Of a stretch of DNA of 64,000 nucleotides, positions 1 to 9,684 are shown in pieces. The notes beneath the pieces are model-generated. The model did not search any database, was not told the DNA's origin, and was given only the letters and a program-made list of their open reading frames with translations. Source of the stretch: WHSW01 sp963777775 (GTDB taxonomy: Bacteria; Actinomycetota; Thermoleophilia; Solirubrobacterales; 70-9); the NCBI GenBank assembly GCA_963777775.1, contig CAVZRL010000006.1, positions 59,251 through 123,250 on the forward strand. Reading direction: 5' to 3'. Both the position numbers and the translations under genes were made by a program. Position 1 is the stretch's first letter. Each line of letters opens with the position of its first letter.

Positions 1-2227
1 GGTCACCCCGTGGATGGCGAACGCCCGATAGGCCACCTCTCTGACCGGGGCGCTCCAGCTGCTCGCGGCTGCTCGGCTACTGCCTATCTCGCGGCGCTGC
101 TTCTTCACCTGGGGCGCCGAGTGGATCTCGGCCGGCTCGGGCGCGCTCGACGCCTACGCCCGCTCGGTGGCCTTCGGGGGCCTCGCCTTCCTCGCGCTCG
201 TGCGCGCTCCCGATCGCCGCCAAGTGGGCTGCTCGTCGGCCGCTTGAAGCCGCGAGCGCATCCGGCTCTGGAGCCTCGCTTACTTCCGCTTCTGGGTCGT
301 CAAGACGCTGATTCGCACGAACCCGCTGGTCCTGTTCGCGGGCTCGCCGCTCTACGTCGCCTACCTGCGGGCGCTCGGCGCGAAGATCGGTCGGGGCGCC
401 GTGATCCTCTCGCGTCATGTGCCGGCCTGCACCGACCTGCTGACGATCGGCGACGGCGCGATCGTCCGCAAGGACTCCTACTTCAACTGCTATCGCGCGG
501 TCGCCGGGGGCGATCGAGACCGGCCCGGTGACGATCGGCGCCGGCGCCTTCGTCGGCGAGGAGACGGTGCTCGACATCGAGACCTCGCTCGGCGACGGGG
601 CCCAGCTCGGCCACTCGTCGTCGCTGCACTCGGGCCAGGCGATCCCCGACGGCGAGCGCCGCGCGCGGCTCGCCCGCCGAGACGACGACGGTGGCCGACT
701 ACCGCGGCGTCGAGGCGCGGCCCGCGAGCATCGCGAGGATCGTCGGCTACACGGCCGCTCAGCTCGGTGCGTGCTCGCGCTGCTCTGGCGCCGCTCTCCG
801 TCGGCCTCGCGACGATCCTGCTCGCCGAGGTCCCGTGGTCGACTCGCTTCTCCGGGGCTCGGCGCCCGCGTTCACGAGCTCGTCCTTCTACTTCGCCGCG
901 CTCGCGGCCGCGGCCGCCCTCCTCGGCGGGGCGACTCGCGCTCGGCCTCGCCGCGGCGCACGATCCCGCGCCTGCTCAACCTGGCGATCGAGCCCGGACC
1001 GCGCCTACCCGCTCTACGGCCTGCACTGGGCGGCGCACCGGGCGATCACCCGCCTCACCAACATCCGGCTCTTCCCGCGCCTGTTCGGCGACAGCTCCTA
1101 CATCGTCCACTACCTGCGCTGGCTCGGCTACGACCTCTCCGAGGTCGAGCAGACCGGGTCGAACTTCGGCCTCGAGGTCAAGCACGAGACGCCGTTCCTG
1201 GCGACGATCGGGACCGGGACGATGGCGGCGGACGGGCTCTCGATCGCCAACGCCGAGATCTCGAGCAGCTCATTCCGGGTCTCGCGGGCGACGATCGGCG
1301 CGCGGACGTTCCTCGGCAACTACGTCGTGTATCCGGCGCGGAGCCGCGCCGGCGACAACTCCCTGCTGGCGACGAAGGTGGCGGTGCCGATCGAGGGCGA
1401 GGCCCGCGAGGACGCCGGTCTGCTCGGCTCGCCGGCCTTCGAGATCCCCCGCTCGGTCGAGCGCGACGGCCGCTTCGACCACCTGAAGCGTGGAGCCCAG
1501 CTGGCCCGCCGGCTGCGGCGCAAGAACCGCCACAACGCGCGCGACCATCGGGCCTCTACCTGCTCTCGCGACTCGGCTACGTGTTCGGCCTCCTCCTGAT
1601 CGTGCTCGGTGGGCGGCGAGCTTCGACGGCGCCGCTCACGCGCCCGCCGTCGCGCTGGCGCTGTGCTCGCGGTCGCATTCACGGCGGCTACTTCGCGCTG
1701 ACCGAGCGGGCGACGACGGGCTGCGCGCGCTCGAGCCGCAGTACTGCTCGATCTACGACCCGTACTTCTGGTGGCACGAGCGCTACTGGAAGCTCGCCGG
1801 CAGCCGCTGCCGCTCGACGGCACGCCGTTCAAGGCGCTCACCTGGCGGCTGATGGGCGTGCGGATCGGCAGGCGGGTCTTCGACGACGGCTGCGCGGTCG
1901 TCGACAAGCCGCTGGTCGCGATCGGCGACGACTGCGCGCTCAACGCCGGCAGCGTCATCCAGTCCCACTCCCAGGAGGACGGGGCCTTCAAGTCCGACCG
2001 GATCGAGATCGGCGCCGGCTGCACGGTCGGGACCCGCGCCCTGGTCCACTACGGGACGACGATGGGCGACGGCTCGACCCTCGGCCCCGACGCGTTCCTA
2101 ATCAAGGGCGAGGAGGTCCCGGCGGGCGCGCACTGGGCGGGCAACCCCGCCGCGTCCCGTACGTCGAGCGCAAAGCGATCCCGGTCGCGCCGCACTTTCG
2201 CGCGACGAAAAGCCGGCCCAGCGCTGA
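1..2227 (+). CDS. Pls/PosA-type NRPS-like protein, C-terminal membrane and hexapeptide part (5' cut by window, frameshifted)
   Basis: The reading frame must be pieced together from several frames, but the protein content is clear. It contains two left-handed beta-helix hexapeptide blocks: about 360-700, with ALGAKIGRG, LLTIGDGA and GDGAQLGHSSSLHSGQ; and about 1850-2150, with IGRRVF, IGDDCALNAGSVIQ and HYGTTMGDGS. Between them lies a hydrophobic, membrane-like stretch. This layout matches the C-terminal region of the Pls/PosA (TIGR02353-type) synthetases that follow an adenylation-carrier pair; those parts would lie upstream of the window. It ends in GNPA... and a TGA at 2225-2227, directly before the ATG of the next gene. 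I count several one-base indels, probably sequencing errors because protein-level sense resumes each time. The family is clear; the product it makes is not. Confidence 0.6.
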
Positions 2228-4445
2228 ATGTCAAGATCGACCCGTACGCCGACGACGTCTTGCGAGGCTGGCCCGGCCGCGCGCCGGCGGGACAGCGATC
2301 CCGCGCTGGACGCTCGACCCGAGACCCGGTGTGCGGAGCTGCGGGTGACGGCGTTCGGTGATCTCTCGTCGCGATCTCCGCGCGGTCGCGGACGCGAGCT
2401 CGACCTGTCGCTCCAGTCGCTGCTGCTGGGAGCGCACGCGAAGGTCCTGGCGGCGCTCTCGGGCGAGCGCGAGGTGACCACCGGCTACGTCGTCGCGCCG
2501 GGGCTGGCCGCCGCCGTGCCGGATCGAGACCGGCGCCGGATCGTGGCGCGGCCTGTTCGACGCCGCCCGCGAAGCGGAGGCGCAACCGCTGCCGCGCCGG
2601 CTTCGCGCCCGAAGTCCGCGCACCCCTGGGATGCCCGAGTTCGATGTGATCTTCGATGCGACCAGGGAGGGGCCCGAGCTGGTCGGCGGGGCGGCGCTCG
2701 CCGTCGGGAGCCTCGACCGAGAAGAGCGGCTCGAGCTACGGCTCCCCTACCGCACCGACGCACTCGACTGCGAGGCCGCGCAGCCGCATCGCCGGCTATC
2801 ACCTCGCCGCGCTGCGGCTGATCGCCGCCGATCCCGAGGCCGAGCACGCGCGCGAGAGCCTGCTCGCGGCCGAGGAGCGTAGAGCTCCAGCTGGACGGCC
2901 TCGCGGGGCCCCGCAGGGAGCTGCCGAACCGCCGCTTCCACGAGTTGTTCGAGGAGCGGGCGAGCGAGCATCCGGACACGACCGCCGCCGTCCACGCCGG
3001 CCGGAGCTGACCTACGGCGAGCTGAACGCCGCGCCAACCGGATCGGCCGGGCGCTGCTCGCGCGCGGCCTCGGCCGCGAGGACGTGGTCGCCGTGGTCAG
3101 CGAACGCAACCTCGACTGGATGGCCGCCGTGATCGCGATCTTCAAGGCCGGCGGCACCTACCTGCCGATCGAGCCGCAGTTCCCTGCCGAGCGGATCGCG
3201 ACCGCCCTCTCGCGCGCCGGCTGCGAGCTGCTGCTGACGGAGGCCGGGACCACCGCGACGCTGCGTCAGGCGCTCGACTCGCTGCCCGGCATCGAGGCGC
3301 TCACGATCGAGGACGGCCTACGGGGAGAACCACGCCGACGACGACCTCGGCGTCCAGGTCGGCCCCGACCAGCTCGCCTACATCTACTTCACCTCGGGCT
3401 CCACCGGCGAGCCGAAGGGGGCGATGTGCGAGCACGCCGGGATGCTCAACCACCTCTACGCGAAGGTCGAGGACCTGCGGATCGCCGAGCGGCAGGTCGT
3501 CGCCCAGACCGCGCCCCAGTGCTTCGACATCTCGCTCTGGCAGCTGCTCGTCGGCACTGCTGGTCGGCGGGCGGACGGTCGTGATCGAGCAGGAGCTGAT
3601 CCTCGACTTCGAGCGGTTCCTCGACCGGATCGAGGACGAGGAGGTTGCGGTGATGCAGGTCGTGCCCTCGTACCTCGACGCGCTGCTCGCCGAGCTCGAG
3701 CGCGAGCCGCGCGCGCTGGAGAGCTTGCGATGCGTGTCGGTGACCGGTGAGGCGGTGAGCAAGGACCTCGTTCAGCCGCTGGTTCGCCGCCCGGCCCGGG
3801 GTCGAGCTGGTCAACGCCTACGGGCTGACCGAGACCTCGGACGACACCAACCACGAGGTCATGGACCGTGCCCCCGGAGGGCGAGCGGGTGCCGCTCGGC
3901 CGCCCGGTCGCAACGCCCGCGTATACGTCGTCGACGAGCAGCTCGCGCCGGTCCCGCTCGGCGCGCCGGGCGAGATCGTCTTCTCCGGGCGTGTGCGTCG
4001 GGCGCGGGTACGTCAACGACCCCGAGCGCACCGTGCCGCGTTCGTCGCCGATCCCCACCGCGACGGGCGAGCGGCTCTACCGAAGCGGCGACCGCGGGCG
4101 CTGGCGCCCCGACGGCAAGCTCGAGTTCCTCGGCCGGCGCGATGGCCAGGTGAAGGTCGCCGGCCACCGGATCGAGATCGGCGAGGTCGAGAGCGCGCTA
4201 GCCCGGGCTCCGGCGTGGGCCAGGCTGCGGTCGTGGTCGCGGGCGGGGCCAACGGCGCCAGGCGGCTGGTCGGCTTCTACGCCGGCCCTCGGCAGGCTCG
4301 AGACTGCGGCGCTTCGAGGCCGGCTGGCCGAGTCGCTGCCGCGCTACATGGTCCCATCGACGCTTCACTGGCGCCGCGAGCTGCCCCTGACCGCGAACGG
4401 CAAGGTCGACCGAAAGGCGCTCCGCTCAGCGGAGCCCCCCGATGA
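2228..4445 (+). CDS. NRPS-like protein: partial condensation domain plus amino-acid adenylation domain (frameshifted)
   Basis: This gene starts at the ATG next to the previous stop. The first third reads like the C-terminal half of a condensation domain (LGAHAKVLAALSGEREVTTGYV at about 2425-2490); I see no HHxxxDG motif. From about 2930 an adenylation domain follows: ELTYGELNA, YFTSGSTGEPKG at about 3390, NAYGLTET at about 3820, YRSGDRGRW, GQVKVAGHRIEIGE at about 4145 and LTANGKVDRKAL at about 4385. It activates an amino acid as its acyl-adenylate. No carrier domain follows within this gene. Readable indels include an extra g at 3553-3554, an extra c at 3775-3776, an extra g at 3987-3989 and a missing g near 4212. 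One missing c in the run 4435-4440 would make the stop overlap the next ATG as ATGA. The neighbouring SbnA/SbnB-like genes suggest 2,3-diaminopropionate as substrate (inference). Confidence 0.65.
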
Positions 4446-5513
4446 CCGCGGTGCCGACATTCGCCGTGATCTCCGGCGCCGAGGTCCAGGAGATGCTCGC
4501 GGGGCGCGAGCGCGAGATCGTCGACGTCGTCGAGCGCGCGTACCGGCTCGACGCGCGAAGGCGACTCGGTCAGCCCGGCCACCTACTCGATGCGCTTTCC
4601 CGGACCGGCCGAGCGCCCGGATCAACGCGCTCCCGGCCTCGCTCGGCGGCGACGTGCGGGCACACGGCCTGAAGTGGATCTCGAGCTTCCCCGAGAACGT
4701 CGGCGGCAGGGAGTCCCGAGGGCGTCGGCGGTCGTGATCCTCAACGACTACGAGACCGGCTATCCGTTCGCCTGCCTCGAGGGCTCGATCATCAGCGCGG
4801 CGCGGACGGCGGCGTTCGCCGCGCTGGCGGCCGATCGCCTCAGCGACGGCGTGCCCGGCCGGCGCGGGTCGGGTTCTTCGGCACCGGCCTGATCGCTCGC
4901 TATATCCACACGTTCCTGGCCGCGATCGACTGGCCGTTCGAGACGATCGGCGATGCACGACCTCTCCGCCAAGAGCGCCGCCGGCTTCCGCGGCTATCTC
5001 GAGCGTTCCGGGGGCGCTGAGGCGATCACCGTGCACGAGAGCGCCGAGGCGCTGATCCGCTCGAGCGACCTCGTCGTCTTCGCCACGGTCGCCTCCGAGC
5101 CACACGTCGGCGAGCTCTCGTGGTTCGAGCACAACCCGTTGGTCCTCCACGTCTCGCTGCGCGACCTCGCGCCCGAGATCGTGCTCGCCTCGACCAACAT
5201 CGTCGACGACGTCGATCACTGCCTCGCGGGCAACACCTCGCCGCATCTCGCCGAGCAGCTGATGCGGCAACCGCGAGTTCATCGACGGCACGCTGGGCGA
5301 CGTGATCGCCGGGCGGGTCAAGCCGCCGGCCGATCGGCCGCTGCTGTTTTCGCCCTACGGCCTCGGCGTCCTCGACCTCGCGCTCGCCAGGTACGTCTAC
5401 GACCGGCTCGCCGAGGCCGATGAGCTGCGCGAAGATCGACGAGCTTCTTCACCGACCTCAGCCGCCACGGGCGGTGGCCGAGCCGATCGCGGCCGCCAGC
5501 CAGGGGCTCGTCG
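4442..5513 (+). CDS. sbnB: SbnB-like N-((2S)-2-amino-2-carboxyethyl)-L-glutamate dehydrogenase (frameshifted)
   Basis: This is an ornithine-cyclodeaminase/mu-crystallin family protein. In SbnB it oxidatively cleaves the SbnA product to L-2,3-diaminopropionate and 2-oxoglutarate. Segments readable in order are FAVISGAEVQEMLAGRE at the start, HGLKWISSFPEN at about 4660, VVILNDYETGYPFACLEGS at about 4735, the dinucleotide-binding stretch GFFGTGLIARYIHTFL at about 4870, and DLAPEIVLASTNIVDDVDH at about 5165. The C-terminus (SPYGLGVLDLALARYVYDRLA) is at about 5350. These regions lie in different frames because of one-base indels. The start ATG overlaps the stop of the adenylation gene, so the genes are translationally coupled. 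The exact stop is uncertain; it is placed just before the SbnA-like ATG. Confidence 0.65.
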
Positions 5514-6505
5514 ATGCCGATCATCTCCCAACCCCACGAGTTCAACGAGGACGACCTCTACGTCGACCTGCGATCGACTTCGGGCGCTCGCTCTACCTGA
5601 AGTGCGAGGGCTTCAACTTCGCCGGCTCGATCAAGCTCAAGGCCGCGCGCGAGATGGTCGAGGCCGCCGAGCGCGACGGGATCCTGCGGCCGGACTCGAT
5701 CCTGGTCGAGTCGTCGTCGGGGAACCTCGGCGTCGCGCTGAGCCATGATCGCCGCGAGCAAGGGCTATCGCTTCGTCTGCGTGACCGACTCGCGCTGCAA
5801 CCGACAGACGCAGGCGCTGATCGAGTCGATGGGCAGCCAGGTCCACGTGATCGCCGCGCGCCGACGCCGAGCGCGGCCTGCTCGGCGCGCGGCTCGATTA
5901 CGTCAAGAAGCTCTGCGCCGTCCGACGATCGCTACGTGTGGCTTGAACCAGTACGCGAACCCGGAGAACTGCGGCGCCCACTATCGGCACACTGCGCCAG
6001 CGATCGCCCGGCGATTCCCGCAGCTCGACGTCCTCTTCGTCGGCGCCGGCACCACCGGGACGCTCATGGGCTGCGCTCGCTACTTCCGCGAGTGGCACCG
6101 GCCGGTCCGGATCGTCGCGATCGACAGCGTCGGGTCGATCACCTTCGGCGGCCCCTCGGCCCGCCGGCTGATCCCCGGCCTCGGCACCAGCGTGCGACCG
6201 CCCCAGCTGGACGAGTCCTACGTCGACGAGGTGCTCTGGATCGAGGAGGCGGACACGATCCGCACCTGCCACCGGCTCGCGCGGCGCGGCTTTCTGTTCG
6301 GCGGCTCGACCGGGACCGTGGTCAGCGGCGCGATCACGTGGCTGGCGAGCACGGCGCGCGGCCGCGAGCTGACCGCGGTCGCGATCTCCCCCGACCTCGG
6401 CGAGCGCTACCTCGACACCGTCTACAGACCCAGACTGGGTCGAGCGGCACTACGGCAAGGACGTGCTCGGGCGATGACGAGCTCGTCGGCACGCGGTCGG
6501 CCTAA
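5514..6505 (+). CDS. sbnA: SbnA-like N-(2-amino-2-carboxyethyl)-L-glutamate synthase (frameshifted)
   Basis: This is a PLP-dependent cysteine-synthase-family enzyme. It begins at MPIISQPHEFNEDD. The PLP lysine is in LKCEGFNFAGSIKLKAA at about 5597-5645. ESSSGNLGVALS and NQYANPENCGAHYRHTAP at about 5943 follow, then the phosphate-binding GAGTTGTLMG at about 6045 and GGSTGTVVSGA at about 6300. SbnA condenses O-phosphoserine with glutamate; SbnB completes L-2,3-diaminopropionate. Indels break the frame near 5745, near 5870 and again close to the C-terminus, where the true ending DWVERHYGKDVL is followed by GDDELVGTRSA and a TAA at 6503-6505. It is the last readable gene before the tRNA-like scar. 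Staphyloferrin-B-like siderophores and diaminopropionate-containing peptides or polymers both use this pair, so the product is open. Confidence 0.68.
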
Positions 6506-6565
6506 GCGATGGGGCGGTCACGGCAACCACCGCACCCAAGCAGGGCGACATCGCGAGCTCCCCCA

Positions 6566-6608
6566 CTCATAACCCGGAGGTCGTGGGTTCAAATCCCACC
6601 CCCGCTAC
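6566..6608 (+). repeat. tRNA 3'-half fragment (CAT anticodon loop), putative attachment-site scar 1
   Basis: The stretch contains an anticodon loop (CTCATAA), then a perfect T-arm (GTGGG-TTCAAAT-CCCAC), then an acceptor-like CCCCGCTA. No matching 5' half lies upstream: neither the partner acceptor strand nor a D-arm is recognisable. The same 43 bases recur at 31424-31466 with two differences, and the first 35 recur at 40104. Tyrosine integrases commonly use tRNA 3' ends, so I read this as an att remnant rather than a working tRNA gene. Confidence 0.6.
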
Positions 6609-6612
6609 TACA

Positions 6613-6638
6613 GAGAATCCCTGCAAACGGGGGTTCTC
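6613..6638 (+). terminator. Stem-loop terminator downstream of tRNA fragment 1
   Basis: A 9-bp stem (GAGAATCCC with GGGGTTCTC, one G-T pair) encloses an 8-nt loop and is followed by a T-rich CATTTT. It has the same position and design as the hairpin after fragment 2 near 31470. Confidence 0.6.
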
Positions 6639-6669
6639 GTCATTTTGCGTCGCTCCGATGCGGGCTCCG

Positions 6670-6694
6670 GTCGTCCCAATATCGTCCTGTTCTT
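6670..6694. repeat. Conserved 25-bp tail motif, copy A
   Basis: The motif reads approximately gtSgtcccaatRtSgtcc followed by a T-rich end. It recurs at 27753-27777 and 31528-31553. Here and at 31.5 kb it sits 62 bp after the tRNA fragment, so fragment, hairpin and motif form one duplicated module of about 130 bp. It may be the edge of a lost integrase or an attachment core (inference). Confidence 0.5.
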
Positions 6695-6790
6695 GGTTTC
6701 AACCGCGCGGGCGCTTGGCAGGTCTAGGACAGAGCTGTGGGTGAGGGCAGCCGAGCAGATGCGCTGGCGTAGGCGCTGCGTCCGCGGCGC

Positions 6791-7489
6791 TCAGGGCGGC
6801 CCGTCGCCGACCAGGGTTGCGAGCAGAGTCGGATTCACCTCGAGCTCGGCCGCAGGGGATGACCCTGCCGTCGCCTCCGCCGCGTCAGATCCGATGGCCG
6901 CTGCGGTCGCCGCCGGCTGCAGCTCGAGGCCGCCGGTGACGACCTCGAGTACGCCGTCCACGAGTCGCCAGCGGGCCAGTGCCTCGCCCTGCGACATCAC
7001 CTGGCCGGCGACCTCGCCGCTGCCTTGCGGTCCGCGGACGACGAGCCGCCGAAAGCCCGCGGCCCGCAGCCCGGCGACGAGCGCGGCTCTGAGGTCGCGC
7101 TGCGCGTCCGGCGGCGGCTCGCCGCGGAGGCGACCGGCGAAGCGGATCGCCGGCCGGCAGGCGAGGATCGCGGGTGGCGGGCAGCTGCGCTCGAGCGAGA
7201 TCACGACGAACGAGAGCGGCGCGAGAAGCTCGCGTCTCGGGTCGACGCCTGCCCGGGTGAGCGCCGCCGACCCGCGGTGGAGAGCCCGCGAGAGCGCGGG
7301 GTGGGAGGCGGCGGTTCCGAGCGCCAGCGCGAAGCGCGGGAGTGTTCGCGCCGGGTCCCGGGCCGAGATCCGAAGAGCGACGTTGGGATCGAGGCGATCG
7401 CCGCCCGCAGGAGCTGCCTTCCCCCCGCCCGGGCCCGCGAGCGCCAGCGCCGCTGCGAACGCGGCGAGGATGGAGAGCGGCGCGACCAC
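6791..7489 (-). CDS. Hypothetical protein with N-terminal hydrophobic segment
   Basis: This 232-aa protein starts at GTG, 9 bp after the stop of the zinc alcohol dehydrogenase, so it may be the last gene of the leftward operon. Residues 1-20 (MVAPLSILAAFAAALALAG) look like a signal peptide or membrane anchor. The rest is Ala/Arg/Leu-rich with no motif I recognise. It sits at the left edge of the putative island next to the tRNA scar. Codon use is like its neighbours. It could be a secreted protein of the large DUF3352-like class, but I cannot show this. Confidence 0.5.
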   Translation of the reverse strand: MVAPLSILAAFAAALALAGPGGGKAAPAGGDRLDPNVALRISARDPARTLPRFALALGTAASHPALSRALHRGSAALTRAGVDPRRELLAPLSFVVISLERSCPPPAILACRPAIRFAGRLRGEPPPDAQRDLRAALVAGLRAAGFRRLVVRGPQGSGEVAGQVMSQGEALARWRLVDGVLEVVTGGLELQPAATAAAIGSDAAEATAGSSPAAELEVNPTLLATLVGDGPP

Positions 7490-7498
7490 GGTCGCCCG

Positions 7499-8530
7499 CT
7501 ACGGCGCGAGCACGACCTTGGTCGCCTCGCGCCGGTCGAACAGCTCATAAGCGTGTGGCGCCTCATCGAGGCTCATCTGGTGGCTGATCAGCTCGGCCGG
7601 ATGGAGCTCGCCAGCGGCGATCATTGCCAGCAACAGCTCGCGGTCGTTGATCGGGTCGCCCATCGCGAAGCGCAGCGAGAGCTCGCCCTCGAACATCCGG
7701 CCCGCATCGAGCGGATAGTCGGGCTCGAAGTGGGCGCCGACGACGCAAACCGTGCCACGGCCGCGGGCGAGGCCGAAGGCAGCGTCGAGGGCGGGCTTCG
7801 CCCCCGCCGCCTCGATCACGACGTCGGCCCCGAGGCCGCCCGTGGCGTCGGCGACGGCGTCGCCGGCGGAGTCCGGGTCGACCGCCTCGGCACCGAGCCC
7901 GGCGGCGAGCTCGCGCCGCGCCTCGATCCCGTCGACCGCGATCACGCGGCGGGCGATCCGGCGCGCGAACAGGATCGTCATCAGGCCCACCGTCCCGCAG
8001 CCGAGCACGGCGACGACGTCGCCGACGTCGACCCCGCCGCGGCGCACCGCGGCGAGTCCGGTGGGGAGCATGTCGGCGACGAACACCGCATCGTCGTCGT
8101 CGACTCCATCGGGGATCGGCCACAGCGAGCGGTCCGCGTTCGGGGCTCGCACGAGCTCCGCCTGGCCGCCGTCGAGGCGCTCGTAGACACCGCTGTAGCC
8201 GAACAGCGCCCGGTTCTCGCACTGCATCGGGCGCCCGGCGCGGCAGTGGCCGCAGCTGCCGTCGGAGATCATGCTCGCGTTCACCACCCGCTGCCCGGGT
8301 CGCAGGTCCCGCACGCCGTCGCCGACCTCGCGCACGACCCCGACCCACTCGTGACCGGGGATCGTCCCGGCCTCGAACCCGGGCGTCAGGCCGTGGTAGG
8401 GGAAGAGGTCGGCGCCGCAGATCGCCGTCTTGGTCACCTCGATGATCGCGTCGGTCGGCGCCCCAATCTGCGGCTCGGGCGCCTCGTCGAGCTCGAGCCG
8501 CTCCGCTCCCTGGATCCTCACCGCCCTCAT
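7499..8530 (-). CDS. Zinc-dependent alcohol dehydrogenase (MDR family)
   Basis: This 343-aa medium-chain dehydrogenase oxidises an alcohol to an aldehyde or ketone with NAD(P). It has a catalytic zinc site (AICGADLFPYHG and GHEWVGVV) and a structural-zinc loop keeping three of four cysteines (CGHCRAGRPMQC, with Asp where the first Cys is expected). The Rossmann motif GCGTVGLM is followed by VDGIEARREL, where the acidic residue favours NAD. The start ATG overlaps the upstream VOC stop as ATGA. In the B6 model it is a candidate for oxidising the 5-hydroxymethyl group of 4-pyridoxate, the step missing from the other recognisable enzymes; this is inference. Confidence 0.85.
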   Translation of the reverse strand: MRAVRIQGAERLELDEAPEPQIGAPTDAIIEVTKTAICGADLFPYHGLTPGFEAGTIPGHEWVGVVREVGDGVRDLRPGQRVVNASMISDGSCGHCRAGRPMQCENRALFGYSGVYERLDGGQAELVRAPNADRSLWPIPDGVDDDDAVFVADMLPTGLAAVRRGGVDVGDVVAVLGCGTVGLMTILFARRIARRVIAVDGIEARRELAAGLGAEAVDPDSAGDAVADATGGLGADVVIEAAGAKPALDAAFGLARGRGTVCVVGAHFEPDYPLDAGRMFEGELSLRFAMGDPINDRELLLAMIAAGELHPAELISHQMSLDEAPHAYELFDRREATKVVLAP

Positions 8531-8928
8531 GCCGGCTGCTCGAGCTCGACCAGGTAGCCGTCGGGATCGACGGCGAAGCAGCGCGCCCCGCCCCACGGCG
8601 GCGAGAACGGCTCGGCGAGGAACTCGACCCCGCCCGCGCGCAAGTCCTCGTAGGCGCCGGCGCAGTCGGTGACCTCGAGCACGAGCACGGCCTGAAGCCG
8701 GGAGCGGTCCTCGGGGGCGATCATCAGCACCCCGGGCCGGTCGTCGGCCGGATGACCCTGCTCGGCGAGCGAGAGCCGCGCGCCGGCGAGCGCCAGGATC
8801 GCGTACGGCGGGTCGTCGTAGCTCGCCTCGAGCTCGAACCCGAGCCGGTCGCGATAGAAGGCGACCGACGCCTCGACGTCGGCGACGGCGAGGATCGCGC
8901 CCGCCCGGGTGGTCGCCGGGATCGCCAT
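8527..8928 (-). CDS. VOC family (glyoxalase/bleomycin-resistance/dioxygenase fold) protein
   Basis: This 133-aa single-domain vicinal-oxygen-chelate protein has paired beta-alpha-beta-beta-beta modules: ILAVADVEASVAFYRDRLGFELE at the start and FAVDPDGYLVELEQ at the end, where Glu is a typical metal ligand. It overlaps both neighbours by 4-base ATGA junctions, so it is tightly co-translated with the SDR and alcohol dehydrogenase. The family includes lyases, isomerases, extradiol dioxygenases and binding proteins, so its role in the pathway cannot be fixed from sequence. Confidence 0.75.
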   Translation of the reverse strand: MAIPATTRAGAILAVADVEASVAFYRDRLGFELEASYDDPPYAILALAGARLSLAEQGHPADDRPGVLMIAPEDRSRLQAVLVLEVTDCAGAYEDLRAGGVEFLAEPFSPPWGGARCFAVDPDGYLVELEQPA

Positions 8929-9662
8929 CAGTGGCGCGTGTGGCCGCCGTCGACGGCGATCATCTGACCCGTCACCCAGGCCGCCTCCTCGGAGCAGAGG
9001 AAGGCGACGGTCGGGGCGATGTCCTCCGATTCGCCGCGGCGCGGGATCGCCTGCAGACTCTGGACGAAGTCGAACGCCTCCTTGTGGGGGCTGTCCAGCA
9101 CCCCTTCGGTCGCCGTCAGCCCGGGGGAGACGGCGTTGACGGTGATCCCGCTCGCACCGAGCTCGGTCGCCAGCGCCCGGGTGAAGCCCCAGACACCGCC
9201 CTTCGCGGCGACGTAGGCCGCCATGTTCGGCGTCCCCGCCAGGACCGTGTTCGAGGCGATGTTGACGATCCGGCCGTAGCCCGCGTCGCGCATTGGCACC
9301 CACGCCGCGCGCGAGCAGAGGTAGACGCCGGTGAGGTTGGTGTCGATGATCTTCCGCCAGTGCTCGAGGTCGACCTCCTCCCAGGCGATGAAGGGCACGA
9401 TCGCCGCGTTGTTGACCAGCACATCGAGCCTGCCGTGCTCGTCGACGACCTTGTCGACCATCGCCCCGACCGACTCCTCGGAGGAGACATCGACCTCGAT
9501 CCCGTGCCCGCGCTCGAGCGCCCCCGCCGCCTGCTCGGCGCCCGCCGCGTTGAGGTCGGCGACGACGACCTTCGCACCCTCGGCGTCGAGCTTCTCGGCG
9601 ATCGCGCGGCCGATCCCCTGAGCCGCGCCGGTGACGATCGCGACCCGATCCTTGAGCTTCAT
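8928..9662 (-). CDS. SDR family dehydrogenase, pyridoxal 4-dehydrogenase-like
   Basis: This 244-aa short-chain dehydrogenase has TGAAQGIGRA (cofactor binding), NNA and a catalytic Ser137-Tyr150-Lys154 triad. The stretch NNAAIVPFIAWEEVDLEHW and the AGTPNMAAYVAAKGG active-site region are, from memory, very close to pyridoxal 4-dehydrogenase of Mesorhizobium, which makes 4-pyridoxolactone from pyridoxal. I chose Met at 9662 over the upstream in-frame start because an AGGAAG ribosome site precedes it and the SDR fold begins there. The lactonase gene is immediately upstream and its expected substrate is this enzyme's product. General SDR assignment is certain; the specific substrate is likely. Confidence 0.8.
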   Translation of the reverse strand: MKLKDRVAIVTGAAQGIGRAIAEKLDAEGAKVVVADLNAAGAEQAAGALERGHGIEVDVSSEESVGAMVDKVVDEHGRLDVLVNNAAIVPFIAWEEVDLEHWRKIIDTNLTGVYLCSRAAWVPMRDAGYGRIVNIASNTVLAGTPNMAAYVAAKGGVWGFTRALATELGASGITVNAVSPGLTATEGVLDSPHKEAFDFVQSLQAIPRRGESEDIAPTVAFLCSEEAAWVTGQMIAVDGGHTRH

Positions 9663-9684
9663 CTCTGCTTCCTCGCTTTCGGTC

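Noticed and set aside
6566..6608. Functional tRNA-Met gene
   Set aside because: Only the anticodon loop, T-arm and 3' acceptor strand are present; no 5' acceptor partner or D-arm lies at the right distance. The same applies at 31424 and 40104.
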